Below are positions 7,420-16,014 of a DNA stretch of 47,608 nucleotides, piece after piece. Source of the stretch: CAYPXN01 sp964470915 (lineage in GTDB: Bacteria; UBA10199; JADFYH01). The stretch's first letter is position 1; every line of letters begins with the position of its first letter. Below the pieces are notes generated by a model. It ran no database searches, was not told where the DNA came from, and saw only the letters and a list, made by a program, of their open reading frames with translations. Made by a program: the position numbers and the translations under genes. The stretch lies in NCBI GenBank assembly GCA_964470915.1, contig CAYYEM010000012.1, positions 1 through 47,608 on the forward strand, read 5' to 3'.

Positions 7420-8074
7420 CAAAAATAGCAACATTGCTATATTTTTAGGTCCTTCTCTTTCTGTAAAAGATGCCAAAAGAATTCTACAGGCACAGTATTA
7501 CCCTCCTTTAAAAAGAGGTGATATTTCTCGTGTTATAGAAAAAGGAATAGAGTGTTTAGGGATTATAGATGGTACCTTTTATCATACTCTGTCCGTAAGT
7601 TCATTTGAAATTCTGTCTGCTCTTAGAGAAGGAATAAATGTAGTAGGCGCCTCAAGTATGGGTGCTTTAAAAGCTGTGGAATGTTCTCCTTTTGGAATGA
7701 TCGGAGTAGGCAAAATTTTCGAATGGTATCAAAGCGAAAAAATCGATGCGGAAGATGAAGTGGCAATAACTTATAATTCAAAAACATTCGAAGCCACTTC
7801 AGATCCTTTAGTCAATATGAGGTTTGCTTTTAGCAAAGCTGTTGACCTTAAAATCATCTCTCAAAAAGAAAAACAAAACCTCTTGAAGATCGCAAATAAA
7901 ATCTACTTTCCTCAAAGAAATTATCAAAGCGTATTTAAAGAAGCAGAAAAAAAACTATTTCCCGAACAAAAATTAAAAGCTCTCAAAAAGCTTGTGGTAA
8001 AAAATGAATGTAATTTAAAAAGATTGGACGCTATCGCCTGCTTAAAATTCATTAAAAAAATAATAAAAAAATAA
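7412..8074 (+). CDS. tfuA: TfuA-like protein
   Basis: TfuA partners YcaO in trifolitoxin-type clusters and in McrA thioamidation, where it is thought to deliver sulfur. The conserved blocks are clear: IAIFLGPSLSV, YYPPLKRGDI, GIIDGTFYH, SSMGALKAVE, FGMIGVGKIFEWY and a DEVAI segment. An ATG exists at 7388, but I prefer the GTG at 7412. AGGGAG (7399-7404) lies 7 nt before it, it overlaps the ycaO stop by 8 nt, and it starts just before the conserved IAIFLGPSL, giving 220 aa. The last 60 residues are Lys-rich and less conserved. It ends the island and converges on lapA with one intervening base. Confidence 0.9.
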   Translation: MNNKNSNIAIFLGPSLSVKDAKRILQAQYYPPLKRGDISRVIEKGIECLGIIDGTFYHTLSVSSFEILSALREGINVVGASSMGALKAVECSPFGMIGVGKIFEWYQSEKIDAEDEVAITYNSKTFEATSDPLVNMRFAFSKAVDLKIISQKEKQNLLKIANKIYFPQRNYQSVFKEAEKKLFPEQKLKALKKLVVKNECNLKRLDAIACLKFIKKIIKK

Positions 8075-8075
8075 T

Positions 8076-8477
8076 CTACTCAATCTTTGGCTCATCGGAT
8101 TCAAGGGCAGAGGACACAGGGGATGAATGCACCTGCTCCATTTGCTCCCTTCTCTGTGAAGCGTAGATAGCACGGAGTTCTTCAATTTCTCTTTCCAGTT
8201 CTCGAATCGTACGGTTTTTGGCTTTGATTTCACGAGAACGATAGAAAACGCTGACAGCCCCAATAAAGGCGGCAAAAATCATTCCTAGGCAAAATGCGGC
8301 TAAAAGCAAAAACCCAACAGGAAAACCCACAGATTCAAAAGCCCAAAAGGGAGGAATTTTGAATTGAAAATGAAGCGGGTAACCCAAAGTAGTATTATCA
8401 AGATTAGAAATTAAAAAATTTCCAATAATAAAAATAATTACCGCCCCCAGCAAAACTTTAATAAATCTCCAAAACAT
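8076..8477 (-). CDS. lapA: LapA-domain membrane protein
   Basis: This 133-aa protein has two N-terminal membrane helices (about residues 5-25 and 50-75, the second with GFPVGFLLLAAFCLGMIF) followed by a cytoplasmic coiled coil rich in Arg/Glu (about 82-115). That is the layout of LapA/DUF1049 proteins, which in Escherichia coli regulate LpxC and lipopolysaccharide supply together with LapB. In E. coli the order rpsA-ihfB-lapA is conserved, and here the same genes occur in order with sppA and a HIT gene inserted, which supports the call. No LapB follows; the next gene is the unrelated tfuA on the opposite strand. Confidence 0.8.
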   Translation of the reverse strand: MFWRFIKVLLGAVIIFIIGNFLISNLDNTTLGYPLHFQFKIPPFWAFESVGFPVGFLLLAAFCLGMIFAAFIGAVSVFYRSREIKAKNRTIRELEREIEELRAIYASQRREQMEQVHSSPVSSALESDEPKIE

Positions 8478-8480
8478 AAT

Positions 8481-8984
8481 TTACCTTCGCACTTTCTTTT
8501 TTGTTTTTAATAAAAACTCAGGTGCCAGTCTATCATAGGTGTCATGCAAATACTCTAACATTACTTTATTATTTGCCAATACCGGCATAAAGTTTGTGTC
8601 GCCCATCCAACGGGGCAATAAATGAAAATGAATATGTCCTAAAATTCCAGCTCCCCCTGCTCTTCCTATATTAATCCCCATATTAAAACCTTGAGCCTTA
8701 AACTTTTTTTCTAAAATATTTTGAGAAATCACAAGCAATTCCATCATCTCTAAACGGGTGTCGGTATGAAGTTTTTCAAGAGATGAGGTGTGCTTATAAG
8801 GAACCACCATCAGATGACCATTGTTGTAAGGGTATTTATTGAGAATGACAAAAGATTTTTTTCCACGAAATAAAATTAGATTATGACGATCTTTTTTTTG
8901 CTTTGGAAGCGTACAAAAAACACAGCCTCTCGTTTTAGGCTCGAGTATAAACTGCATTCGCCATGGGGCCCAGAGTTGTTTCAT
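8481..8984 (-). CDS. HIT-family nucleotide hydrolase/phosphorylase
   Basis: This 167-aa protein starts MKQLWAPWRMQFIL, the usual start of the Ap4A-phosphorylase-like HIT subfamily. It has a CVFC zinc pair (C21, C24), NKYPYNNGHLMVVPY, and the catalytic histidine triad in GHIHFHLLPRW. Such enzymes act on dinucleoside polyphosphates or nucleoside phosphoramidates in the cytoplasm. A longer reading frame starts at 9077, but its extra 31 residues come from a palindromic spacer and do not resemble the family, so I place the start at 8984. It lies 3 nt upstream of lapA and downstream of ihfB, probably in one transcript. Confidence 0.88.
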   Translation of the reverse strand: MKQLWAPWRMQFILEPKTRGCVFCTLPKQKKDRHNLILFRGKKSFVILNKYPYNNGHLMVVPYKHTSSLEKLHTDTRLEMMELLVISQNILEKKFKAQGFNMGINIGRAGGAGILGHIHFHLLPRWMGDTNFMPVLANNKVMLEYLHDTYDRLAPEFLLKTKKKVRR

Positions 8985-9000
8985 GTATTTTACTATTATG

Positions 9001-9074
9001 ATCGGGGGCTTCCCGATGGTCTTCCCCGTACCCCCGCTTCTTGTTCGTTCAAGTGAAATAAATCCACTTTCACT
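9001..9074. repeat. paired short palindromes between ihfB and the HIT gene
   Basis: ATCGGG (9001-9006) pairs with CCCGAT (9012-9017), and AGTGAAA (9052-9058) pairs with TTTCACT (9068-9074). The 100-bp spacer is more GC-rich than neighbouring spacers and carries no T-run, so a REP-like element is more likely than a terminator. Confidence 0.4.
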
Positions 9075-9085
9075 CACATAGTTTT

Positions 9086-9364
9086 TTACTTGTTGATTCT
9101 TTCGCGTAATTCCTTACCGACTTTAAAAAAAGGAACCCTGCGAGTTTCTACAAACACAGTTTGACCTGTCTTTGGATTTCTACCTTGTCGAGAACGACGC
9201 GTACGAAGTTCAAAGCTACCAAAACCACGAATTTCAATTCTTTGACCTTCCGATAAAGCATTGGTCATTTTACTGAAAAGTGCATCGATAATCACATCAA
9301 TCTCTTTATGTGATAAAGACTTAATTCTTTCTGCGACCTGTTCAACCAAAGTACTTTTATTCAT
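9086..9364 (-). CDS. ihfB: HU/IHF-family DNA-bending protein, IHF-like
   Basis: This 92-aa protein is full length for the family. It has an N-terminal helical dimerisation region (LVEQVAERI), then RIEIRGFGSFELRTR and the DNA-intercalating arm GRNPKTGQ, closing with VPFFKVGKELRERIN. The RxGRNPKTG arm and the position directly after sppA and rpsA match the IHF beta lineage rather than HU. It would bend DNA in the nucleoid and at promoters or recombination sites. The alpha partner is not in the window, so it could also act as a homodimer. Confidence 0.88.
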   Translation of the reverse strand: MNKSTLVEQVAERIKSLSHKEIDVIIDALFSKMTNALSEGQRIEIRGFGSFELRTRRSRQGRNPKTGQTVFVETRRVPFFKVGKELRERINK

Positions 9365-9379
9365 AATCCCCTCGTTATA

Positions 9380-10270
9380 TCAGTAAGACACCCAATACAA
9401 TGCTTTCGGTGTCAATAAACGCCTCGTTAAAGATTCAATTTTTTCTTCACTCTCTCCACCTAAGAGCACATCCAACCAAAGTGATTTTGGTTTCGTAGGC
9501 TTAATCAGTTCGGGCTCACCCTTAATCCCTGCTTCTTTTGCAGCCACATCAATAGCGTCTTGCAAGGTTCCAAACTGATCAATGAGTTTTAATTCTAGAG
9601 CTTGCTGACCTGTATACACTCGACCGGTTCCAATTTTTCTCACTTCTTCCAAATCAATCTTTCGTCCTTCAGCAACCGCTTTTAAAAACTGCTCATGCAT
9701 GTCGTCCAAAAGGCCCTGCAACACAGCACGATCTTCAGGGCTCATCTTTCTTAATGAACTTCCCACATCTTTTAAAGAACCGGCTTTTAATATTTCAGCA
9801 GAAACTTTAGCCCACTTTAGAAGCTCATCTATTTCCACATGGTCCATCAAAACACCGATGCTACCTGTGATAGTGCCTGGATTTGCTAAAATTTTGGAGG
9901 CGGGAAGTGCGACATAATACCCCCCCGAGGCAGCGACTGCTCCCATTGATACAATCACTTTTTTCTTTTGAGCTAATTTCTTAACTTCAGAATAAATTTC
10001 CTGGGAAGCACCTACAGAGCCGCCCGGCGAATCTACTCTTAACACCACTGCCTTCACTGAATCATTTTTACGATATTTTTCGAGTTTTTCATTGATAGGA
10101 CCCGATTCAAAAATAGGGCCTTTGATCTCAACAATAGCAATATCACCCTTTGGCTCTGGCCAATCATCACTGCCCAGCAAAAGAAGCCAAAAGCTGACAA
10201 AGCCCATCCCTCCCAAACAGAGAAAGATGAAAAAAACACCAAAAATGATCCAAGCTGTTTTTTTATTCAA
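9380..10270 (-). CDS. sppA: signal peptide peptidase SppA
   Basis: This 296-aa single-domain S49 serine peptidase degrades cleaved signal peptides in the membrane. A transmembrane helix covers about residues 7-33. RVDSPGGSV precedes the nucleophile S115 (AVAASGGYY), and the general base is probably K167 (KAGSLKDVGSS), matching the Ser/Lys dyad of the short Bacillus-type SppA rather than the tandem E. coli form. The ITGSIGV strand is also present. It lies between rpsA (27-nt gap) and ihfB (15-nt gap), a common deltaproteobacterial order. Confidence 0.92.
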   Translation of the reverse strand: MNKKTAWIIFGVFFIFLCLGGMGFVSFWLLLLGSDDWPEPKGDIAIVEIKGPIFESGPINEKLEKYRKNDSVKAVVLRVDSPGGSVGASQEIYSEVKKLAQKKKVIVSMGAVAASGGYYVALPASKILANPGTITGSIGVLMDHVEIDELLKWAKVSAEILKAGSLKDVGSSLRKMSPEDRAVLQGLLDDMHEQFLKAVAEGRKIDLEEVRKIGTGRVYTGQQALELKLIDQFGTLQDAIDVAAKEAGIKGEPELIKPTKPKSLWLDVLLGGESEEKIESLTRRLLTPKALYWVSY

Positions 10271-10297
10271 GGGATTATAAAATGCAAAGCCAGCAAA

Positions 10298-11938
10298 CTA
10301 TTCTTTGTTCATGATATCCGAAAGAGTAGCTCTGCTTTCGCCTTGCTTAGCCTTAAATTCTTCAAAGTCTCTTTTTTGAGCATTCTTATTATATTTTCTG
10401 ACAGAAAGTAAAATACGACGCTCTTTTTCATCAAAACCAGTGACTTCAGCATCAATCGCATCATCCACTTTTAAAGAATCTCTTTCAAATTCTTTATTAG
10501 GTAAAAAGCCTTCCACTTCGACGCCTAAGTCGACGACGACACCATTTGCTTCAACAGCTTTTACTTTTCCTTCTGCGGGTTTCCCAGGAGCAAAAGCGTT
10601 GCAAGCTTGAGCAAAAGGATCTTCTTCTAATTGCTTAATACCAAGAGAAATTCTTTCGTTGGCTTTATCGATATTCAAAACAAGTGCTTCCACCTCATCA
10701 CCCTTTTTATAAACTTCAGAAGGATGTTTGATTTTCTTAGTCCATGAAATATCTGACACATGCACTAATCCATCAATATTTTCATCGATTCCAACAAACA
10801 AACCAAAATCGGTAATATTTTTCACTTCACCTTTAATCTTGGTTCCAATGGGGTATTTATCTGCGAGTTCGTCCCAAGGATTGGGCTCGATTTGTTTCAT
10901 ACCTAAAGAAATACGTCGACTAGGAACATCCACATCTAATACAACTGAATCAATGGTATCACCCAAGTTCACTAACTTCGAAGGATGTTTCACTTTTTTG
11001 GTCCAGCTCATTTCAGAAATATGAACTAAGCCTTCTACTCCCGCTTCAAGTTCAACGAAAGCGCCGTAATCTGTAATGTTAACTACTTTTCCTTTTACAC
11101 GAGTACCAGGCAAATATCTTTCTTTCACGGTATCCCAAGGATCTTGGCTAAGCTGCTTCAATCCTAAAGATACTTTTTGGCTGTCTTCATCGTAACGAAG
11201 AATGAGCACATTGATTTTAGCATTTACCTGAAGAAGTTCGGAAGGATGACCAATACGGCCCCAGCTGATATCGGTGATATGAAGTAGACCATCTACACCA
11301 CCCAAATCAATGAAAGCACCGTAGTCTGTGATGTTCTTCACAATTCCTTCCACCACTTGACCTTCTTGTAAATGTGAAAGGAGTTCTTTTTTGGCTTCTT
11401 CTCTTTCAACTTCCAATACCGCACGACGAGAAACCACCACATTTCCTTTAGCTCGATTCAATTTCAAAATTCTAAACTTAAATTTTTTGCCAACCAGTTT
11501 ATCTAAACTTTTAATAGGCTTAAGATCAATTTGCGAACCAGGAAGGAAGGCGCGAACTCCACCCACATTCACAACCATTCCGCCTTTAATTTTATTAATA
11601 ATGACACCATCAATAGAAATACCTTGTTGTTCGGCTTCTGCTAATTTGTCCCAAGCGGCTAAGGCATCTGCTTTTTCTTTAGAAATCACCACCATGCCAT
11701 TGTCATCTTCTAGGTTTTCTAAAACCACACTTACGACATCGCCGGCTTGAATCGTAACTTCTCCATCCAAATTTCTAAATTCTTCTATGGGAATTTGACC
11801 TTCGGATTTAAATCCAATATCGACCAAAACATAGTCGCGTAAAACTTTTGCGACCGTACCTTTAACGAGCTCCCCAGGTTTGGCCACCTTAAGGCTTTGC
11901 TCGAATAACTTTTCGAAATCTTGTGTTGTTACATTCAT
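10298..11938 (-). CDS. rpsA: 30S ribosomal protein S1
   Basis: At 546 aa this has the six-S1-repeat layout of proteobacterial S1. Repeats 3-5 are nearly regular, each with a GLLH/VH segment and an HPSxL/V loop (WGRIGHPSELL, WTKKVKHPSKLV, WTKKIKHPSEVY) followed by ISLGxKQ. S1 binds mRNA leaders on the 30S subunit to help initiation. The ATG has AAAGGAGG upstream, at a long spacing of about 13 nt. A near-consensus promoter lies just upstream of the leader. cmk, which usually precedes rpsA, is absent; aroA is the neighbour. rpsA probably leads a transcript with sppA and ihfB. Confidence 0.96.
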   Translation of the reverse strand: MNVTTQDFEKLFEQSLKVAKPGELVKGTVAKVLRDYVLVDIGFKSEGQIPIEEFRNLDGEVTIQAGDVVSVVLENLEDDNGMVVISKEKADALAAWDKLAEAEQQGISIDGVIINKIKGGMVVNVGGVRAFLPGSQIDLKPIKSLDKLVGKKFKFRILKLNRAKGNVVVSRRAVLEVEREEAKKELLSHLQEGQVVEGIVKNITDYGAFIDLGGVDGLLHITDISWGRIGHPSELLQVNAKINVLILRYDEDSQKVSLGLKQLSQDPWDTVKERYLPGTRVKGKVVNITDYGAFVELEAGVEGLVHISEMSWTKKVKHPSKLVNLGDTIDSVVLDVDVPSRRISLGMKQIEPNPWDELADKYPIGTKIKGEVKNITDFGLFVGIDENIDGLVHVSDISWTKKIKHPSEVYKKGDEVEALVLNIDKANERISLGIKQLEEDPFAQACNAFAPGKPAEGKVKAVEANGVVVDLGVEVEGFLPNKEFERDSLKVDDAIDAEVTGFDEKERRILLSVRKYNKNAQKRDFEEFKAKQGESRATLSDIMNKE

Positions 11939-11962
11939 GTAAATACTTATTCCTCCTTTGTA

Positions 11963-11978
11963 TTGCCCTTCTGGGCAA
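11963..11978 (-). promoter_or_regulatory. leader hairpin before rpsA
   Basis: A perfect 6-bp stem, TTGCCC with GGGCAA around a 4-nt loop, lies in the rpsA leader a few nt before the Shine-Dalgarno. It could be a binding site for autogenous control by S1 or simply shape the initiation region. Confidence 0.35.
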
Positions 11979-11988
11979 AGAGGTCGGC

Positions 11989-12018
11989 AATATAGTCCTT
12001 TAATTTTTGGATTGTCAA
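11989..12018 (-). promoter_or_regulatory. sigma70-type promoter of rpsA
   Basis: On the minus strand, TTGACA (complement of 12013-12018) is followed after 18 bp by TATATT (complement of 11989-11994). The start point would fall near 11982, giving a leader of about 45 nt with the hairpin and AAAGGAGG. It is among the best promoter matches in the window and separates rpsA from aroA. Confidence 0.65.
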
Positions 12019-12037
12019 AGGCTTTTTTGTATACAAA

Positions 12038-13354
12038 TCAACTATTTCGACATTGGACACCGAGCGTCATAAGACTATGCCAAAAAGAAGGAAAAGAGGT
12101 GTTTACGCATTCAATGTCTTGTATCTCAATGGGACCCTCTGCCACCAAAGCCGCTACAGCCATGCTCATGGCCATGCGGTGATCTCCGCAACTTTGTACT
12201 TTTGCCGCCTGAAAAGCTTTTCCTGCCCTGCCTTCAATCAATAATCCATCTTGCTTCTCGCTGACGGTCACACCGATTTGGGTGAGCAAATGGGCTAAAA
12301 CTTTAATTCGATCACTTTCCTTTACTCTTAATTCCTCGGCATCAGATATTTCACTACTTCCCTTTGCAAAGGAAGCGGCTACCCCTAAAATAGGAATTTC
12401 ATCAATGAGACGTGGGATAATATCTCCCTGAATCTTAATTCTTTTGAGATTTGAAAAATGAACTTTTATATCCCCTACTTTTTCTCCTGCCCTATTTTGT
12501 TCATTTTCAATTTGAAGAGAAGCCCCCATCGATTGAAGTGCATCAAGAATGCCTGAACGAGTCGGATTTAATCCTACATGACGAAGAATTAAATGAGACT
12601 CCGGCACCAAAAGCGCAGCCACTAGAAAAAAAGCTGCTGATGAGATATCTCCAGGAACTGTAAATTCCTCAGGAAATAAAATTTTGGAAGGCGCTTTCAA
12701 GGCTACAGCATTCAAGGATTGCTTCAAGGACACCCCAGCACCTAAAAGCATTTGTTCTGAATGATCTCTCGATAAAGTAGGCTCTTCTACAATGGTTTCA
12801 CCATTTGCCCAAAGCCCTGCCAATAAAATAGCTGACTTGACTTGAGCAGAGGCCACAGGGCTTTTGTAATGAATCCCTTTTAAATTTCCGCCCTTCACAT
12901 GCACAATGCGTTGATCTGTCCCATCACCTGTAAAAGAAAAATGGGCGCCCATTTGCGTGAGTGGATCTGTCACTCGTTTCATAGGACGTTTATTTAAAGA
13001 AGCATCTCCAGTTAAAGAACTTTCAAAATCTTGCGCAGCTAAAACTCCAAGCAATAAGCGCATTGCGGTTCCAGAGTTTCCACACCATAAAATTTTTGAA
13101 GGCTTCTTTAAACCTCGAAGACCCACCCCTTGAACATTCCAAACCTCTCCCTGTTTTTCAATTTTAACTCCCATCTCTCGAAAGCAATCAATCGTGCACA
13201 GCACATCTTCTGCTTCAAGCAGATGATGGATACGGCTATGCCCTTCTGCTAAAGAAGCAAAAATAATCGCTCGATGTGAAATTGATTTGTCTCCTGGAAT
13301 TTCAAGACTTCCTTGCAAAGGATGATGCTGTGGTTCAACAATCATTGATTTCAT
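12038..13354 (-). CDS. aroA: 3-phosphoshikimate 1-carboxyvinyltransferase (EPSP synthase)
   Basis: This 438-aa enzyme joins shikimate-3-phosphate to phosphoenolpyruvate in the shikimate pathway. Signatures are GDKSISHRAII at the N-terminus, LWCGNSGTAMRLLLGVLA, KRPMKRVTDPL, the RVKESDRI loop and CGDHRMAMSMAVAAL near the C-terminus. The ATG overlaps the tyrA stop by 4 nt (ATGA), so translation is coupled. The NSGTAMR loop is the class-distinguishing PEP-site segment. With tyrA and pheA on the same strand it belongs to an aromatic amino-acid group. Confidence 0.96.
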   Translation of the reverse strand: MKSMIVEPQHHPLQGSLEIPGDKSISHRAIIFASLAEGHSRIHHLLEAEDVLCTIDCFREMGVKIEKQGEVWNVQGVGLRGLKKPSKILWCGNSGTAMRLLLGVLAAQDFESSLTGDASLNKRPMKRVTDPLTQMGAHFSFTGDGTDQRIVHVKGGNLKGIHYKSPVASAQVKSAILLAGLWANGETIVEEPTLSRDHSEQMLLGAGVSLKQSLNAVALKAPSKILFPEEFTVPGDISSAAFFLVAALLVPESHLILRHVGLNPTRSGILDALQSMGASLQIENEQNRAGEKVGDIKVHFSNLKRIKIQGDIIPRLIDEIPILGVAASFAKGSSEISDAEELRVKESDRIKVLAHLLTQIGVTVSEKQDGLLIEGRAGKAFQAAKVQSCGDHRMAMSMAVAALVAEGPIEIQDIECVNTSFPSFWHSLMTLGVQCRNS

Positions 13355-14214
13355 TTTTTCTTCTCTAATTCCTGACGAAAGCGTCGACCCTGTTCTAGAA
13401 GAGCCATCAGTTTTTTTGGATTTTTCTGATCCACCGCTTTTTTAAAATCTCCAAGAGTTTTTTGCATAGCAGACAAAGCTTTAGAAATCTCTTTCGCATT
13501 ACTCAAACAAATATCGCGCCACATTTCAGGAGGACTGGAAGCAACACGAGTCATGCTTTTCAAACTAGAACCCGCAAACTTTAATTTTTGTTTCAGATCT
13601 TTATCTCTCTGCACGCCCGCTAATGCATAAGCTAATAAATTTGGCAGATGAGAAACTGAAGCTAAAATCTTATCATGTTCCTCCGCTTTCATTTCAAATA
13701 CCTCCGCACCCATTCTTTTTAATAATTGTTTCAAAGTGCCTAAAGCAGGGTGTCTGTTCGCAGGAGTTAAAATCCATTTTTTGTTTTGAAAAAGATTCAA
13801 CTCAGCTGCTTTCATCCCTGATTTTTCAGTGCCTGCAATCGGATGGCCTCCCACAAACTGGAACATTTTCAAGCTTCGTGCACACTGAACAATTTGCAAC
13901 TTGCTACTTCCCACATCGGTCACAAGAGTCGTCTTGGCAAGAAAGGGTTTGATTTGTTTTAAAATTTTTTGAATTGTTTCTACAGGGGTAGCTAAAAGAA
14001 TTAAATCTGCGTTTTTGAGAAAGACGCCTACCTGAGTCTGAGCTTCATCAATCGCTTTTTTACGAAGAGCTTCTTGGCGATTTACTGAAGAGCGCGATAC
14101 ACCGATCACTCGAGCTGCTAATTTTCTTTTTTTAAGTTCCAGAGCAAAAGAGCCTCCGATTAAACCGAGGCCAATGACCACCACATTTTGAAAGAGAAAC
14201 TTGGAATTCTTCAT
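13351..14214 (-). CDS. tyrA: prephenate/arogenate dehydrogenase
   Basis: This 287-aa protein has an N-terminal NAD(P) Rossmann fold (VVVIGLGLIGGSFALEL), LILLATPVETI, TDVGSSK, GGHPIAGTEKSG and WILTPA, the standard order of TyrA. The second half is helical, with SHLPNLLAYAL. It makes 4-hydroxyphenylpyruvate or tyrosine from prephenate or arogenate; substrate preference cannot be read here. No ACT or chorismate mutase domain is fused. It overlaps both neighbours by 4 nt (ATGA), indicating tight coupling with the upstream exported protein and with aroA. Confidence 0.93.
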   Translation of the reverse strand: MKNSKFLFQNVVVIGLGLIGGSFALELKKRKLAARVIGVSRSSVNRQEALRKKAIDEAQTQVGVFLKNADLILLATPVETIQKILKQIKPFLAKTTLVTDVGSSKLQIVQCARSLKMFQFVGGHPIAGTEKSGMKAAELNLFQNKKWILTPANRHPALGTLKQLLKRMGAEVFEMKAEEHDKILASVSHLPNLLAYALAGVQRDKDLKQKLKFAGSSLKSMTRVASSPPEMWRDICLSNAKEISKALSAMQKTLGDFKKAVDQKNPKKLMALLEQGRRFRQELEKKK

Positions 14215-14744
14215 GGGTAGCTAACAATCAGCTCTCGAGTTTTATCCGCAATCACTACTACTTTATTCATCGAAGCCTGAACCCCTTTCGATTTCACTTT
14301 TACTTCATAAGAACCCACAGGAATTGTCTTCACTTGATTGACCCCAAATTGGGCCACTTCTTTACCTTGTGAGTTTATCACTTCGACAAAATCTGTTGCG
14401 CGTGGACTATTCACAAGTAAATTTCCATAACCCAACACCGCAATTGAAGTATATTCGGTAGGATGAATATTCACTTTTTCATTCCAGCTATACTCTTGCA
14501 TGCGAATGTTAAGCTGATACTCACCCACAGGCACACTCATCATGGTATTAGGTTGGCAGCTTGTTTTATAAGGAGGGTGAGCTGGGTTCAAACGCAAAAG
14601 TTCACATGTATCAGAACTTTGGGGGGTCTCCACCTTAAAAAAACCAAAAGCTCTATCCGCTTTAGGAGCTACAGGATCTAATGCATAAGAAATTAATGGG
14701 AGTGAAAAAAAGAGACTATAAAGTAAAAATATAAATTTTTTCAT
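14211..14744 (-). CDS. exported protein with PEGA-like repeats
   Basis: I prefer the ATG at 14744 (177 aa), because it places a clean signal peptide (MKKFIFLLYSLFFSLPLISYA) at the N-terminus, cleaved near ALDPV. The mature part is beta-rich, with two VGEYxLxI/VGSYEVKV-type segments (SVPVGEYQLNIRM and TIPVGSYEVKVKS), reminiscent of PEGA domains of surface proteins. It has two Cys (CELLRLNPA and SCQPN) that may form a disulfide outside the cytoplasm. It overlaps tyrA by 4 nt, although its function looks unrelated to aromatic synthesis. I cannot name a specific role. Confidence 0.7.
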   Translation of the reverse strand: MKKFIFLLYSLFFSLPLISYALDPVAPKADRAFGFFKVETPQSSDTCELLRLNPAHPPYKTSCQPNTMMSVPVGEYQLNIRMQEYSWNEKVNIHPTEYTSIAVLGYGNLLVNSPRATDFVEVINSQGKEVAQFGVNQVKTIPVGSYEVKVKSKGVQASMNKVVVIADKTRELIVSYP

Positions 14745-14845
14745 GGCTACATAAAGCCTAAAATCTGCTAAAAAATCAAGCAATTCCCTCGAAACTTATG
14801 ATATTTTTTAGACGATAACTTTTTTGAAAGAGGACTCTATTTCCT

Positions 14846-16014
14846 ATGTTTAAACACTTTTTACTCATGGGCTTACTGCTGGCTTCTTCCAGTCAGCCCT
14901 ATTTTACCTGTAATGGCCCTGGCAGCAGCTCTAACTCAGCAATATCAGGGGCTGAAATTGTGCCCGCAAGCAGCCTGCCCCCTGAAAGCATCCTGGCTTT
15001 AGATAGTAATTTAAAACCTAACTCTGAGGAGCTGGGCCTCCTGAATATCTGGTCCGTTCAAAACAATGGGGGCAACTTAAAAGCCCTCGCTTATCAAGAT
15101 CGATTTACAAGTTTCAAACCCCAAATCTCACCCGATAAAAGCAAAATCCTTTTTTGGGCTAACCGTCCCCTAGGAAACAGCAATGAAGCTGGCCCAAACA
15201 ATTTATGGTTGATGAGTATCGACGGTAGTAACCTCCAGGCTCTTACTCAGTCTAAGGTACAAGAAACTTTCTCTCATTGGGAAACAGCCCAATATTCTCC
15301 AGATGGCAGAAAAATTATTTTTCTATCTTCTCGAAATTTGAATGGATCCAATCAAGATCCTGAAAATCCAAGTTTAAATCTTTGGATCATGAATAGTGAC
15401 GGCGGTGATTTGCATCCCCTCACCCGTTTTGAAACTCGCACCACTCTTACTCAAGCCCAATGGTCTCCCGATGGAAATAAAATCGCCTTTTTGTCGAATA
15501 TAAATCCAAGCATTGAAAATTTACGTCAGGGAAATATTTTGAATATTTGGATGATAGATCCTGATGGCACTCATCTGCAGGCAGTTACCCGTTTTCAAAG
15601 AGCCAGCGTTTCAGACTATGACTGGTCAAGTAATAGCCTCAAATTTGTCTTCACTTCTAATTTACCCCGAGACGGAAATGATTTATTACCTGCACGCAAC
15701 AATCAAAAACTCTGGACCCTCACTACAAATTCCAGCCAACTCACTTTGCTAACCGCCCTTGATAACAGCACAAACTATCATCCACTTTGGTCTCCCAATG
15801 GAAAACAAATTGTTTATATTTCAAATCGAAAACCTGATGGTAGCGATGTAAGTATTCCCGCTTATAATTTATGGCTATATAATGTAGAAGACAACTCACA
15901 TGCGCCTGTCACAAAGCTGCTCAGTGAAACCATCCAACATTTTCCTTATGAATGGTCGAAGGAGTCGAATAAAATTCTCTTTCTATCTAACCGCCATAGC
16001 GACAAATCCGATAA
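14846..16014 (+). CDS. exported TolB-like beta-propeller protein, 3' end lost in gap
   Basis: An N-terminal hydrophobic signal-like segment (MFKHFLLMGLLLASSS) is followed by a low-complexity Ser/Asn/Pro stretch and then PD40/WD40-like blades. Each blade has a W/YSPDGxKIxFLS strand and an LWxMxxDGxxLxxLT strand: LWLMSIDGSNLQALTQ, LWIMNSDGGDLHPLTR, IWMIDPDGTHLQAVTR, LWTLTTNSSQLTLLTA and LWLYNVEDNSHAPVTK. This is the fold of TolB and of many periplasmic or surface propellers that bind proteins or glycans. The visible 390 residues run into the N block at 16015, so the C-terminus is unknown. It is a plus-strand insertion within the minus-strand tyrA/pheA group. There is no canonical lipobox, although a Cys occurs at residue 22. 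Confidence 0.75.

Noticed and set aside
8985..9077. N-terminal extension of the HIT gene starting at 9077
   Set aside because: The extra 31 residues are translated from palindromic spacer sequence. The family normally begins at the MKQLWAPWRM segment, which starts at 8984.
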